DNA of 7,256 bases, from assembly GCA_031275535.1 (NCBI GenBank), contig JAISOR010000026.1, positions 1 through 7,256 on the forward strand. Direction: 5' to 3'. The position numbers and the translations under genes were made by a program. How positions within the stretch are numbered: the first letter of the stretch is position 1; every line of letters starts with the position of its first letter. The notes below the pieces were generated by a model. That model saw nothing but the letters and a program-made list of their open reading frames with translations. It searched no databases and was not told the DNA's origin. Positions 1-7,138 of the stretch are shown here, piece by piece. The DNA comes from Treponema sp. GTDB taxonomy: Bacteria; Spirochaetota; Spirochaetia; Treponematales; Breznakiellaceae.

Positions 1-2231
1 GGGGAGGCCCGGTCCAGAACTTGGGCGACCCGGCGGTGTTCCGGTTCGAGCAGGCCGGGGTCCTGCTCCAGCATGGCAAAGGCGTCTACCCGGGCCCGGG
101 CAAGCTCCCCGGCATCCCGGACGGGGTCCGCTATGCCCAGGGACAGGTAGCCCGATTGTTCCGTTCCCGCGATCTGGCCGGGCCCCCGGAGCTTCAGGTC
201 CTCTTCGGCGATGACAAAGCCGTCGTTGTTTTCCAGCATCACCTTAAGCCGGGTCTTGCCCTCGTCGGTGAGTCCCCCTCCCCGGTCCGCCGGGTCCGGG
301 GAGTCCGGCGCATCGGAGTAGACCAGAAAACAGTAGGATTGGCTGGTCCCCCGGCCGACCCTGCCCCGGAGCTGGTGCAGGGCGGAAAGGCCGAACCGTT
401 CCGCATGTTCTATGACCATGCAGCTTGCATTGGGTACGTCTACCCCCACCTCGACCACGCTGGTGGCCACCAGAATTTTGATGTCCCCCCGGCGGAAGGC
501 CTCCATGGTTTCCCGTTTTTCCTCTTCATCCAGCTTTGAATGAACCAGGGCCGCGGGGTATGGGGGAAACACCTTGGACAGGCGTTCCGCCATAGACTCC
601 GCATCCTTGAGCCCCTTGGAGGGGTTGGCCTCGATAAGGGGATACACAAAATAGGCCTGCCTGCCGGCGGCTAGTTCCTGCCGCACAAAATCATAGACCT
701 TGCCCTCATTGGACTCCCGGGCCAGGTGGGTCTTTACCGGTTTCCGTCCGGGGGGCAGGTCCCGGATAATTGACACATCCAGATCCCCAAAGACCGTTAA
801 GGCCAAAGTCCGGGGTATGGGGGTGGCGCTCATCATCAAAAGGTCCGGGTGATCCCCCTTGGCCATGATGGCGGAACGCTGGACCACGCCGAAACGGTGC
901 TGTTCGTCCACCACCACCAGGCGCAGGTTTTTATAGATCACGTCCCGGGAGAAAAGGGCATGGGTTCCCACGACTATGTCTATGTCCCCCGCAGCCAGGG
1001 CCTTGAGCAGTTGGGAACGGCCTGAGGCCTTGATGTTCCCCGTAAGGAAGGCGGGACGGATCCCCAGCGGTTCCAGGAGGCGGCCGGCGTTTTCCGCATG
1101 TTGCCGGGCAAGCAGTTCCGTGGGAGCCATGATGGCCGTCTGCCCCCCGTATTCCACCGCCCGGAGGGCCGCCAGAAAGGACACCAGGGTCTTGCCGGAG
1201 CCTACGTCGCCCTGGAGTAATCGCGCCATAGGCGCGTGTGCCATAGGCGCGTGTGCCATAGGCACGTGCGCCATGGGCGATGCCATGGAACCGTGGGCCG
1301 TATGCGCCGTGGGAAGAAGGCCGTCCATATCCCGGTTGATCTCGTCGATGGCCTCCTTCTGGCCGGGGGTCAGGGTAAAGGGCAGCCGCTCCAGGAGCCG
1401 GTTCTGCAGGGGAGAAAGGACCCCCGGGCGCGGTCCCCCGGCATCCCGGTCCCCGGCATTCCCCGGTTCACCGGTTTCTTGCGGGGCTCTGGCCCCTGTT
1501 GTGTCCCCTCCCCTCACCATATACCGCCGTTCCAGGGCCCGCTTGCCCACCAGCACCTCCAGGTAGAAGAGTTCCTCGTAAATAAGGGTCCGCCGGGCCT
1601 GGTCCAGTTCTTCCATAGACAGGGGAAAATGAATGGCCCTGATGGCCTGGGCCTTGGGGAGGAGGGCGTCCCTCAGGATAATGGACTGGGGCAGTTCGTC
1701 CTCCAGGGGTTTGGCGTATTGCTCCAGGGCCCGCTGGATTAGACGCCGGAGCAGCCCCTGGTTAAGGGCGGCGCTTAGGGGATAGATGGGAAGGATCCGG
1801 CCAAAACTGCGGCTTTGGCCCCCGGAGAGGGGTTCTATCTCAAAGGCCGAGGATTGGATTTCGCCGTATTTGTAGAAGAAACGGCCCCAAAGCCGGTACC
1901 GGCCGCCGATATGGATCTGTTTTTCCAGGAAGGGACGGTTAAAACAGACCAGCACCGCCCGGGCGCTCTCATCCTCCACATGGATCTTGAGGGTTTTCAT
2001 GGGGCCAAAACCAAACCAGTCATGGGCCAGGATCTCCACCTCGGTACATACCGAGGGGAAACGATCAAAATCCCGCAGGGGCACCTTGCGGCTCCGGTCC
2101 TCCCAATCCCGGGGATACCGGCAAAGGAGGGCCGCCACATTGTGTACCCCCGCCTGGGCAAGGGCCCGGATCGAGGCGGGCCCGGCGCCCTTGATATGGT
2201 CCACCGAAAGGTTCAATTCCCTTAGATACAT
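1..2231 (-). CDS. recG: ATP-dependent DNA helicase RecG (3' end cut by window edge)
   Basis: RecG is a cytoplasmic superfamily 2 helicase that regresses stalled replication forks and migrates Holliday junctions. The reading frame is open from the ATG at 2231 to the window edge (743 codons) with no frameshift. An N-terminal wedge/OB-type region lies at about residues 1-230. Helicase motifs follow in order: Walker A GDVGSGKT (341-348), motif II DEQH (442-445), motif III SAT (468-470), motif VI QLRGRVGR (620-627), and the RecG-specific LKLRGPG segment (679-685) that belongs to the TRG translocation region. Only a few C-terminal residues should be missing. An in-frame TAA lies 21 bases upstream of the ATG, which fixes this start. 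The ribosome binding site is weak (GGA about 5 bases before the ATG), so translation may be coupled to yggT, 27 bases upstream. Family members are usually near 690 residues. The excess is explained by two low-complexity insertions, at residues 240-270 and about 312-336. Identity is very secure; activity with the insertions is inferred. Confidence 0.97.
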   Translation of the reverse strand, partial: MYLRELNLSVDHIKGAGPASIRALAQAGVHNVAALLCRYPRDWEDRSRKVPLRDFDRFPSVCTEVEILAHDWFGFGPMKTLKIHVEDESARAVLVCFNRPFLEKQIHIGGRYRLWGRFFYKYGEIQSSAFEIEPLSGGQSRSFGRILPIYPLSAALNQGLLRRLIQRALEQYAKPLEDELPQSIILRDALLPKAQAIRAIHFPLSMEELDQARRTLIYEELFYLEVLVGKRALERRYMVRGGDTTGARAPQETGEPGNAGDRDAGGPRPGVLSPLQNRLLERLPFTLTPGQKEAIDEINRDMDGLLPTAHTAHGSMASPMAHVPMAHAPMAHAPMARLLQGDVGSGKTLVSFLAALRAVEYGGQTAIMAPTELLARQHAENAGRLLEPLGIRPAFLTGNIKASGRSQLLKALAAGDIDIVVGTHALFSRDVIYKNLRLVVVDEQHRFGVVQRSAIMAKGDHPDLLMMSATPIPRTLALTVFGDLDVSIIRDLPPGRKPVKTHLARESNEGKVYDFVRQELAAGRQAYFVYPLIEANPSKGLKDAESMAERLSKVFPPYPAALVHSKLDEEEKRETMEAFRRGDIKILVATSVVEVGVDVPNASCMVIEHAERFGLSALHQLRGRVGRGTSQSYCFLVYSDAPDSPDPADRGGGLTDEGKTRLKVMLENNDGFVIAEEDLKLRGPGQIAGTEQSGYLSLGIADPVRDAGELARARVDAFAMLEQDPGLLEPEHRRVAQVLDRAS
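1225..1284 (-). repeat. 15-bp tandem repeat inside recG (HAPMA pentapeptides)
   Basis: Two identical 15-base copies (1225-1239 and 1240-1254, plus-strand unit GCCATAGGCGCGTGT) are followed by a third with two mismatches (1255-1269) and a more diverged fourth (1270-1284). Read on the minus strand they encode HAPMA, HAPMA, HVPMA and ASPMA, at about residues 317-336. The unit length is a multiple of three, so copy changes keep the RecG frame. The array ends five residues before Walker A (341). RecG proteins normally carry a single P-M-x-R segment at this place, so the array looks like duplication of native sequence rather than an inserted element. Confidence 0.92.
1431..1462 (-). repeat. Imperfect 16-bp tandem repeat in the RecG linker
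   Basis: Two adjacent 16-base segments, CGGTCCCCCGGCATCC (1431-1446) and CGGTCCCCGGCATTCC (1447-1462) on the plus strand, differ by a one-base shift in the C run and a compensating T. They lie in a Gly/Pro/Ala-rich, charged, probably disordered stretch of RecG at residues 240-270 (bases 1422-1514). This stretch joins the N-terminal region to the first helicase domain and looks longer than usual. Frame is kept across the pair. Confidence 0.7.
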
Positions 2232-2258
2232 GGCATTCCGGATCGCTTATCCCGCCGG

Positions 2259-2846
2259 TTAGACAGGCAGCCGGATTAGCAGATCCATCACCATCCGCAT
2301 AAGGATTCCAAGGCCTATGCGGAGGATCAGTAAGACGGCGATGGCCGTGATGATCCTGGTAAGGTAATTCACCAGCCGGGCCTGAAAGATAATCCGGCTA
2401 ATGCGGTACAGAACCGGCTGGGATAGGATGTCGATGATCCGCCAGATGGTGCTGTAGGTATTCCGGTTGCTTAGATACGCGATGAGGCGCAGGACTACAA
2501 CAGCGAGGAAGAATACCAGCATAAAAGAAACCGCCGACCATAGGGCGGAAAGGCACAGGGCCAGGATGATCCCCAGGCTTATCCGGCCATAGCGGGCCAG
2601 GGTGGTAAAGATATTATTTACCACCGATAAAACCGCCAGGGCCGCGATGGGAGAGAGGTCCAGGGAGGCCGCCTGCAGGATGGGAAAACGGCGGAACCAG
2701 TTAAGATAGGGATCGGTGACGCCGGATAAAAGCTCGTAGGCCCTGCCGTAATTTACCCCGCTGAACCAGGTAAGCAGGATCCTGATAAAAATAAGGAACA
2801 TATAGAGGCTGGTTATACCGCTCAGGATATTCATCAATAGACTCAT
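2259..2846 (-). CDS. YggT-family integral membrane protein
   Basis: The 195-residue product is strongly hydrophobic. Membrane segments are apparent at about residues 4-27, 64-84, 90-124 (long, perhaps two helices) and 158-192. Two YggT-type halves are visible: an N-terminal one with FIRILLTWFSG followed by a DPYLNWFRRFPI loop and then LSPIAALAVL, and a C-terminal one with the related loop SQPVLYRISRIIF followed by another hydrophobic segment. This matches the two-repeat layout and usual length (about 190) of the family. It acts in the cytoplasmic membrane. The molecular function is not settled; family members have been linked to osmotic stress and, in some bacteria, to cell division or envelope organisation. 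I chose the ATG at 2846 because AAGGGGGA (2851-2858) sits about five bases before it. An in-frame start at 2927 would overlap the dnaE end and add 27 polar residues unlike the family. It lies 58 bases after dnaE and 27 before recG. Confidence 0.9.
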   Translation of the reverse strand: MSLLMNILSGITSLYMFLIFIRILLTWFSGVNYGRAYELLSGVTDPYLNWFRRFPILQAASLDLSPIAALAVLSVVNNIFTTLARYGRISLGIILALCLSALWSAVSFMLVFFLAVVVLRLIAYLSNRNTYSTIWRIIDILSQPVLYRISRIIFQARLVNYLTRIITAIAVLLILRIGLGILMRMVMDLLIRLPV

Positions 2847-2850
2847 GGTA

Positions 2851-2858
2851 TCCCCCTT
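2851..2858 (-). promoter_or_regulatory. Ribosome binding site deciding the yggT start
   Basis: On the minus strand AAGGGGGA precedes ATG 2846 with about five bases between the purine run and the start codon. The longer in-frame alternative, beginning at 2927 inside the dnaE end, would add a polar N-terminal extension, so this site favours the shorter protein. Confidence 0.75.
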
Positions 2859-2904
2859 GTGTAATATCCGCGGGTTTCCGGCCCGCCGCCTATGGAGGGG
2901 AGGC

Positions 2905-5900
2905 TCATTCCCGCCATGCTTCGGCAACCCCCTCGCAGTGCGCCAGGGCCCCCATGTATTTTTCGTCCCCGGCGGCGCCTATTTGGGTGGTGGTACGGAT
3001 TACCGTCTCCCCCCCGGAACCGGGAACATGGATAAAAACCGAACAGGGGCCGGAATTCTCGAAAAGATAATCCCTCAGGGGATAGAGGGCCTCTTCCCTG
3101 TGGGCGGCGTTCTGATTAAGCCGGATATGTACTTCCCGGTAGGGGGGGGGGCTGTTTCCCGTCTGCGGAGGCCCCTCCGGCGCCGTTTTTTCGGGTTCCC
3201 CGTTCTTAACCGCCTTTCGTTTCGCCGTTTTTAACATTTTTTCCAAGTCCAGGACCTCGTTGACCAGAAAACAGGGCCGCTCCCGTTGTTCCGGGGCGTC
3301 TATTTTTCCCCTTACGGCGATAACCTGATCCATGGCTATCTCATCGCCGTACTTTTCCCAGGTCCTGGGGAAAAAGGTCAGGTCTATATCACCATTATAA
3401 TCCCCCAGGGAGGCGTAACACATTTCCTTTCCCGTCTTTGTTTTATAGGGCCGGAGGGATTTGACAATCCCCACCAGGACGCAGCGCGGCTCACCCCGGG
3501 GATTAAAATCCCCCGCGGAATCCGGCCGGGTCCAGCTTTCGGGGTCCCCTAAATTCAGGGTCACCATCTGCGTCCAGACCTCTTTATAATCATCCATGGG
3601 ATGGCCGGAAAAATAAAAGCCCAGCAGGTCTTTTTCAATATTAAGCCTGGTCATCCGGTCCCATTCGGGGATCTCCTGGAATTCAAAATCGGGATATTCC
3701 TTTTCCCCCGTATCCTCGAAGAGGCTGACCTGGCCGTATTTTTTATCCGCCTTTTTGCTCTGCGCGTAATCCACCGCCCGTTCAAGGTTTTCCCCCAGGA
3801 CCGCCCGGGAAAGGCCGAAGCCGTCAAAGGCGCCGGCCTTGATGAGGAGTTCTACCACCTTTTTCCCCACGGTTTTAATATCCACCCGGTCCAGGAAGTC
3901 CATAAAACTCCCGTAGGGTCCCTCCTTCCGGCAGGCCCGGACCTCTTCCGCGGAGGCATCCCCCAGGCCCTTGATCCCCAAGAGCCCGTAGACGATACGG
4001 CCGTCCACCACGGAGAAATAGGGGTCCGACCGGTTAATATCGGGAGGATCGATGGGGATTCCCATTTTCCGGGCCTCCTCTATGTATACCGGCAGCTTAT
4101 CGGTGCTGGTTATTTCGTTGGTCAGGTTGGCGGCCATGAATTCCGCGGGAAAATTAGCCTTAAGGTACGCGGTTTGATAGGCCAGGAGGGAATAGGCCGC
4201 GGCGTGGCTCTTGTTAAACCCATAGCCCGCAAAGGGAACCAGAATTTCGAAGATCCTATCCGCGTCCTGCCTTGAAAAACCCCGTTCTACGGCGCCGGCG
4301 ATGAATTTTTCCTTCTCCTTTACCATAACCTCGATTTTTTTCTTACCCATGGCCCGGCGCAGATTATCCGCCTGGCCGAGGCTAAAACCGGCGATGGTCT
4401 GGGCCACCTGCATGACCTGTTCCTGGTACACGATGACCCCGTAGGTCTCTTTAAGGATGGTTTCAAGGCAGGGGTCGGGATACTCAATAGGTTGGCGGCC
4501 CCATTTGGAATCGATGAACTGGGGAATATTATCCATGGGACCCGGCCGGTACAGGGCGTTTAAGGCGATAAGGTCCTCGAGCTTGTTGGGTTTGGCCTGT
4601 TTTAAAATATTCTGCATCCCCTCGGATTCAAACTGGAATACGCAGGTGCTTTTTCCCTCTCCCAGCATTTTGTAGGTCGCCTCATCCGCTTCGGAGATGG
4701 TATTGATGTTGAATGCGGTGTATTCCCCGCCCCGGCGGCGGATAAGGTTTTCGGTGTTCTTGATGAGGGTAAGGGTCTTAAGGCCCAGAAAGTCCATCTT
4801 GACCAGGCCGCAGTCCTCAAGCACATCCATGGTAAACTGGCTCGCAATGGCCCCGGTCTTGGAATCCCGGTAGAGGGGTACATAGTCGGTCAGATCGGTC
4901 TTCCCTATAACGATCCCCGCGGCATGGAAACTATTATGGCGGTTTTTTCCCTCCAGCCGCCGGGCTATGGCAAAAAGTTCCTGGTATTTGGGCGTCTTCT
5001 CCAGTTCCCGGAGTTTCGGTTCCTGTTCAAAGGCCTTTTTCAGGGTCATCTTGGGATCCTCGGGAATAAGTTTGGCGATCATGTTGGATTCTTCCAGGGG
5101 AATATCCAGGGCCCTGGCCACGTCCTTAATCACCGCCTTGGCTTTAAGGGTCCCAAAGGTGATAATCTGCCCCACCCGGTTTTTGCCGTATTTTTCGGTT
5201 ACATATTCAATAACATCTCCCCGGCGTTCGAAGCAGAAGTCCACGTCAAAGTCGGGCATGGAAACACGGTTAGGGTTAAGGAACCGTTCAAAGAGAAGGT
5301 TGTATTTTAGGGGTTCAATATCGGTAATTTGGAGGGCATAGGCCACGATGGACCCTGCGCCGGAACCCCGGCCGGGGCCTACGGGGATATTATGGGCCTT
5401 GGCCCAGTTGATAAAATCCGCCACGATCAGAAAATACCCCGTAAAACCCATGCTGGTAATTACCCCCAGCTCGTATTCCGCCCGGTCCCGGACCGTTTCG
5501 ACCTTACCGGGATAGCGCTTTTCCAGGCCCTCCATGGTAAGGGCCTTGAGGTATTGGTCGGCGTCCGAAAAGCCCGGGGGGATCTCAAAATCCGGCAGCA
5601 GGGGACCGGGGGTTGGGATTTCGGTCTTGCAGCGTTCCGCGATGCGCACTGTATTGCCTATTGCCTCAGGACAGTCGGGGAACAGGGCCGCCATTTCTTC
5701 GCCGGTTTTGAAATAGAACTCGTCGCTTCCGAAACGCAGGCGCCTTTCATCATTCCGCTTCTTATTGGTAGAAATACAGAGAAGTATATCCTGGGCCGCC
5801 GAATCATCCCGTTCAAGGTAGTGGATATCATTGGTGACTACCAGGGGAATGCCCGTCCGCCGGGACAGCTCAATAATAAGGGGATTTACCCGTTTTTGCT

Positions 5901-6447
5901 CCTCCAGGCCGTGGTCCTGGAGTTCCAGGTAAAAATTGTCATCCCCCAGAAGCTCCCGGAACCAGCGGGCCCGTTTTTCCGCCCCCTCCGGATTCCCCTC
6001 CAGGATCAGGCTGGGGATTTCCCCCGCAATACAGGCCGAAAGCCCGATAAGGCCCTGGGAATACCGGGTCAGGAGTTCCTCGTCGATCCGGGGCTTGTAG
6101 TAGAAACCCTCGGTATAGGAATAGGAGGAGAGCTTCATTAAATTGCGGTACCCCTGTTCGTTGGCGGCCAGCAAAACCAGGTGGTAGTATTTATTCCCGT
6201 ATTCAGACCCGGTCTTTTCAAACCGGGAGCCCTGGGCCATGTAGAATTCGCTTCCAATAATGGGATGGATTCCCTTTTTTTCACATTCCTGCCGGAATTT
6301 GATGGCCCCAAACATATTGCCGTGATCCGTAATAGCCAGATGCTTCATGCCCAGGGCTTGGGCTTTGGCGGCCAGGTTTTCCACCGAGGCGGCGCCGTCC
6401 AACAGGGAGTAGTCCGAATGGACGTGGAGATGAACAAAGTCTGTCAT
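2905..6447 (-). CDS. dnaE: DNA polymerase III subunit alpha
   Basis: The 1180-residue product is the replicative polymerase core, complete and of normal family length. The N-terminal PHP domain (about 1-270) has HVHSDYSLLDG (8-18), ITDHGN (39-44), GSEF (65-68), C139 and NDIH (206-209), a full set of metal ligands. The polymerase domain has VGPGRGSGAGS (356-366) and PDFDVDF (398-404) with catalytic D401 and D403. The third catalytic Asp is D552 in VKMDFLGL. FNKSHAAAYSLLAYQTAYLK (744-763) is also typical. A helix-hairpin-helix region (about 820-880) is followed by QVSLF (906-910), which fits the internal sliding-clamp-binding motif. An OB fold (about 988-1065), a Pro-rich linker (about 1085-1103) and a C-terminal domain to 1180 complete it; in E. 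coli the C-terminal region contacts tau. The ATG at 6447 has AGGA seven bases upstream. The gene heads the dnaE-yggT-recG block. One oddity is the ten-base C run at codons 1099-1102. Confidence 0.98.
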   Translation of the reverse strand: MTDFVHLHVHSDYSLLDGAASVENLAAKAQALGMKHLAITDHGNMFGAIKFRQECEKKGIHPIIGSEFYMAQGSRFEKTGSEYGNKYYHLVLLAANEQGYRNLMKLSSYSYTEGFYYKPRIDEELLTRYSQGLIGLSACIAGEIPSLILEGNPEGAEKRARWFRELLGDDNFYLELQDHGLEEQKRVNPLIIELSRRTGIPLVVTNDIHYLERDDSAAQDILLCISTNKKRNDERRLRFGSDEFYFKTGEEMAALFPDCPEAIGNTVRIAERCKTEIPTPGPLLPDFEIPPGFSDADQYLKALTMEGLEKRYPGKVETVRDRAEYELGVITSMGFTGYFLIVADFINWAKAHNIPVGPGRGSGAGSIVAYALQITDIEPLKYNLLFERFLNPNRVSMPDFDVDFCFERRGDVIEYVTEKYGKNRVGQIITFGTLKAKAVIKDVARALDIPLEESNMIAKLIPEDPKMTLKKAFEQEPKLRELEKTPKYQELFAIARRLEGKNRHNSFHAAGIVIGKTDLTDYVPLYRDSKTGAIASQFTMDVLEDCGLVKMDFLGLKTLTLIKNTENLIRRRGGEYTAFNINTISEADEATYKMLGEGKSTCVFQFESEGMQNILKQAKPNKLEDLIALNALYRPGPMDNIPQFIDSKWGRQPIEYPDPCLETILKETYGVIVYQEQVMQVAQTIAGFSLGQADNLRRAMGKKKIEVMVKEKEKFIAGAVERGFSRQDADRIFEILVPFAGYGFNKSHAAAYSLLAYQTAYLKANFPAEFMAANLTNEITSTDKLPVYIEEARKMGIPIDPPDINRSDPYFSVVDGRIVYGLLGIKGLGDASAEEVRACRKEGPYGSFMDFLDRVDIKTVGKKVVELLIKAGAFDGFGLSRAVLGENLERAVDYAQSKKADKKYGQVSLFEDTGEKEYPDFEFQEIPEWDRMTRLNIEKDLLGFYFSGHPMDDYKEVWTQMVTLNLGDPESWTRPDSAGDFNPRGEPRCVLVGIVKSLRPYKTKTGKEMCYASLGDYNGDIDLTFFPRTWEKYGDEIAMDQVIAVRGKIDAPEQRERPCFLVNEVLDLEKMLKTAKRKAVKNGEPEKTAPEGPPQTGNSPPPYREVHIRLNQNAAHREEALYPLRDYLFENSGPCSVFIHVPGSGGETVIRTTTQIGAAGDEKYMGALAHCEGVAEAWRE
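3142..3151 (-). repeat. Ten-base poly(C) run within dnaE (poly(G) on plus strand)
   Basis: The coding strand has ten consecutive C residues: the last base of Ser1099 and three CCC proline codons (1100-1102). The run lies in the linker between the OB fold and the C-terminal domain. I translated both slipped frames. One added C gives a stop after eight altered codons past the run, at TAA. One lost C reaches TGA about 14 codons past the run. Either way the polymerase, PHP and clamp-binding parts stay intact and the last roughly 78 residues are lost. Runs this long are prone to polymerase slippage. Confidence 0.9.
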
Positions 6448-6530
6448 GGTCCTATCCTACCCGGAAATCCTGTTCCCCGCAAGATAAAATATGCCATTAT
6501 CTTCCATTCCTACTGGTTAAGTTCATCTTT

Positions 6531-6546
6531 TTCTAGTATACTAGAA
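6531..6546. promoter_or_regulatory. Perfect 16-bp palindrome with TATACT -10-like core (candidate operator/promoter)
   Basis: TTCTAGTATACTAGAA is identical to its own reverse complement over all 16 bases; the symmetry breaks at the next pair outward. TATACT at 6537-6542 is one base from the consensus -10. For the plus strand, TGGTTA at 6514-6519 lies 17 bases upstream but is a poor -35 (three of six matches). Because the site is symmetric, the same hexamer is present on the minus strand at 6535-6540, facing dnaE. A dimeric repressor site over a -10 would fit, as would chance symmetry in AT-rich DNA. The promoter and operator roles are inferred. Confidence 0.45.
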
Positions 6547-6560
6547 TAATAATTATTTTA

Positions 6561-6566
6561 AGGAGG
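6561..6566 (+). promoter_or_regulatory. Ribosome binding site of the V4R gene
   Basis: AGGAGG, a perfect Shine-Dalgarno core, lies nine bases before ATG 6576. A second ATG follows directly at 6579 at a less favourable spacing of twelve bases, so 6576 is preferred; the choice changes the protein by one residue. Confidence 0.85.
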
Positions 6567-6575
6567 CTTGTATTT

Positions 6576-7109
6576 ATGATGGGAAAATCCGGACGAAAAT
6601 ATCAATTTGTGTGGGAAGATACCGTTGGCGCCGACATGCAGGTGGCCCGCCCTGCCCTTGGTCCTTCAACAAGGGTTGAGGTATACCGTTTGTTTCAGTT
6701 TACCCTAAGGGACATCCTGGAGCAGCATTATGGGACGGAACAGGCGGATAACTTGTTCCGGGAAGCGGGTGTTTTAGCGGGGCATGCGTTTTTTGATCAA
6801 TTCCTGAGCGATGCGAAGGATATATCCTCCCTGGCCAATAAGGTCCAGGAATCATTTAAAGCCCTGGGTATTGGGATCTTTAGGGTTGAAACCGCCGATA
6901 CTGATGCATCCCATTTTATTTTTACCGTTGATGAGGATCTTGATTGTTCCGGTTTGCCCGATACGGCGGACGTGATTTGTGTGTATGATGAAGGGTTTAT
7001 CCAGGGAGTCCTTGAATCCTTTAGCGGTAAGGGCTTTAATGTCCGGGAGATCGATTGCTGGTGTACCGGTTCCAGGACTTGCCGGTTTGAGGCTAAGGGG
7101 ATAGCGTAA
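6576..7109 (+). CDS. V4R-domain (4-vinyl reductase-like) small-molecule or metal sensor protein
   Basis: This 177-residue soluble protein has no signal peptide or membrane segment. A short variable N-terminus (1-28) is followed by an alpha/beta V4R-type fold. VEVYRLFQFTLRDILEQ (34-50) and the EAGVLAGHAFFDQFL helix (63-77) come first, then GIGIFRVE (98-105) and FIFTVDEDLDCSGLP (114-128). DEGFIQGVLESF (138-149) and the closing VREIDCWCTGSRTCRFEA (156-173) complete it. This closing pattern, an acidic/polar strand then C-x-G-x(3)-C-x-F, is what I recognise as the V4R ending. V4R domains occur in bacteriochlorophyll 4-vinyl reductase (BchJ) and in ligand-binding regulators, usually as small-molecule binding modules. 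Five cysteines (124, 135, 161, 163, 169) could bind a metal or cofactor, which is inference. No catalytic or DNA-binding domain is attached, so it likely passes a signal to a partner. The next gene starts 29 bases on, suggesting co-transcription. Family call is fairly sure; ligand unknown. Confidence 0.8.
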   Translation: MMGKSGRKYQFVWEDTVGADMQVARPALGPSTRVEVYRLFQFTLRDILEQHYGTEQADNLFREAGVLAGHAFFDQFLSDAKDISSLANKVQESFKALGIGIFRVETADTDASHFIFTVDEDLDCSGLPDTADVICVYDEGFIQGVLESFSGKGFNVREIDCWCTGSRTCRFEAKGIA

Positions 7110-7138
7110 AAAATCCGGTAGGGAGAGGTTCTGATATA

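Larger units (their letters stand above)
6448..6575. promoter_or_regulatory. Divergent intergenic region between dnaE and the V4R gene
   Basis: This 128-base stretch is clearly more AT-rich than the genes around it and must carry the start signals for both directions. For dnaE, AGGATAGG at 6451-6458 on the minus strand is a good ribosome binding site. I could not find a convincing -35/-10 pair for dnaE; TATTTT (6486-6491, minus) and TATCTT (6481-6486, minus) are possible -10 elements without a good -35. No terminator hairpin or open reading frame of note was seen. Confidence 0.7.

Noticed and set aside
21..539. Plus-strand open frame of 172 codons opposite recG, and the similar frames at 976-1566, 1236-1742 and 1815-2225
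   Set aside because: These are antisense to the continuous RecG frame with all helicase motifs; long antisense frames are expected with this GC-rich third-position bias, and the translations look like no known protein.
440..649. Minus-strand 69-codon frame
   Set aside because: It is an out-of-frame shadow of RecG, whose true frame runs through these bases without interruption.
1225..1284. Possible CRISPR or mobile-element repeat
   Set aside because: The units are contiguous with no spacers, are 15 bases long and stay in the RecG reading frame, so this is a coding minisatellite.
1..2231. Possible frameshift or pseudogene in recG because of its insertions
   Set aside because: I translated the whole frame and found no stop or shift, and all helicase motifs are present in order.
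2870..2886. Short hairpin (GCGGG/CCCGC) in the gap between dnaE and yggT
   Set aside because: The stem has only five pairs and no T run follows, so it is not a convincing terminator; such short GC stems are common in this sequence.
2847..2927. Longer YggT protein starting at 2927 inside dnaE
   Set aside because: The added 27 residues are polar and unlike the family, and a strong ribosome binding site sits directly before the ATG at 2846.
5329..6141. Plus-strand frame of 270 codons opposite dnaE, and others at 3601-4275, 4924-5310 and 6181-6549
   Set aside because: They are antisense to highly conserved DnaE sequence, lack supported start signals and show no recognisable domains.
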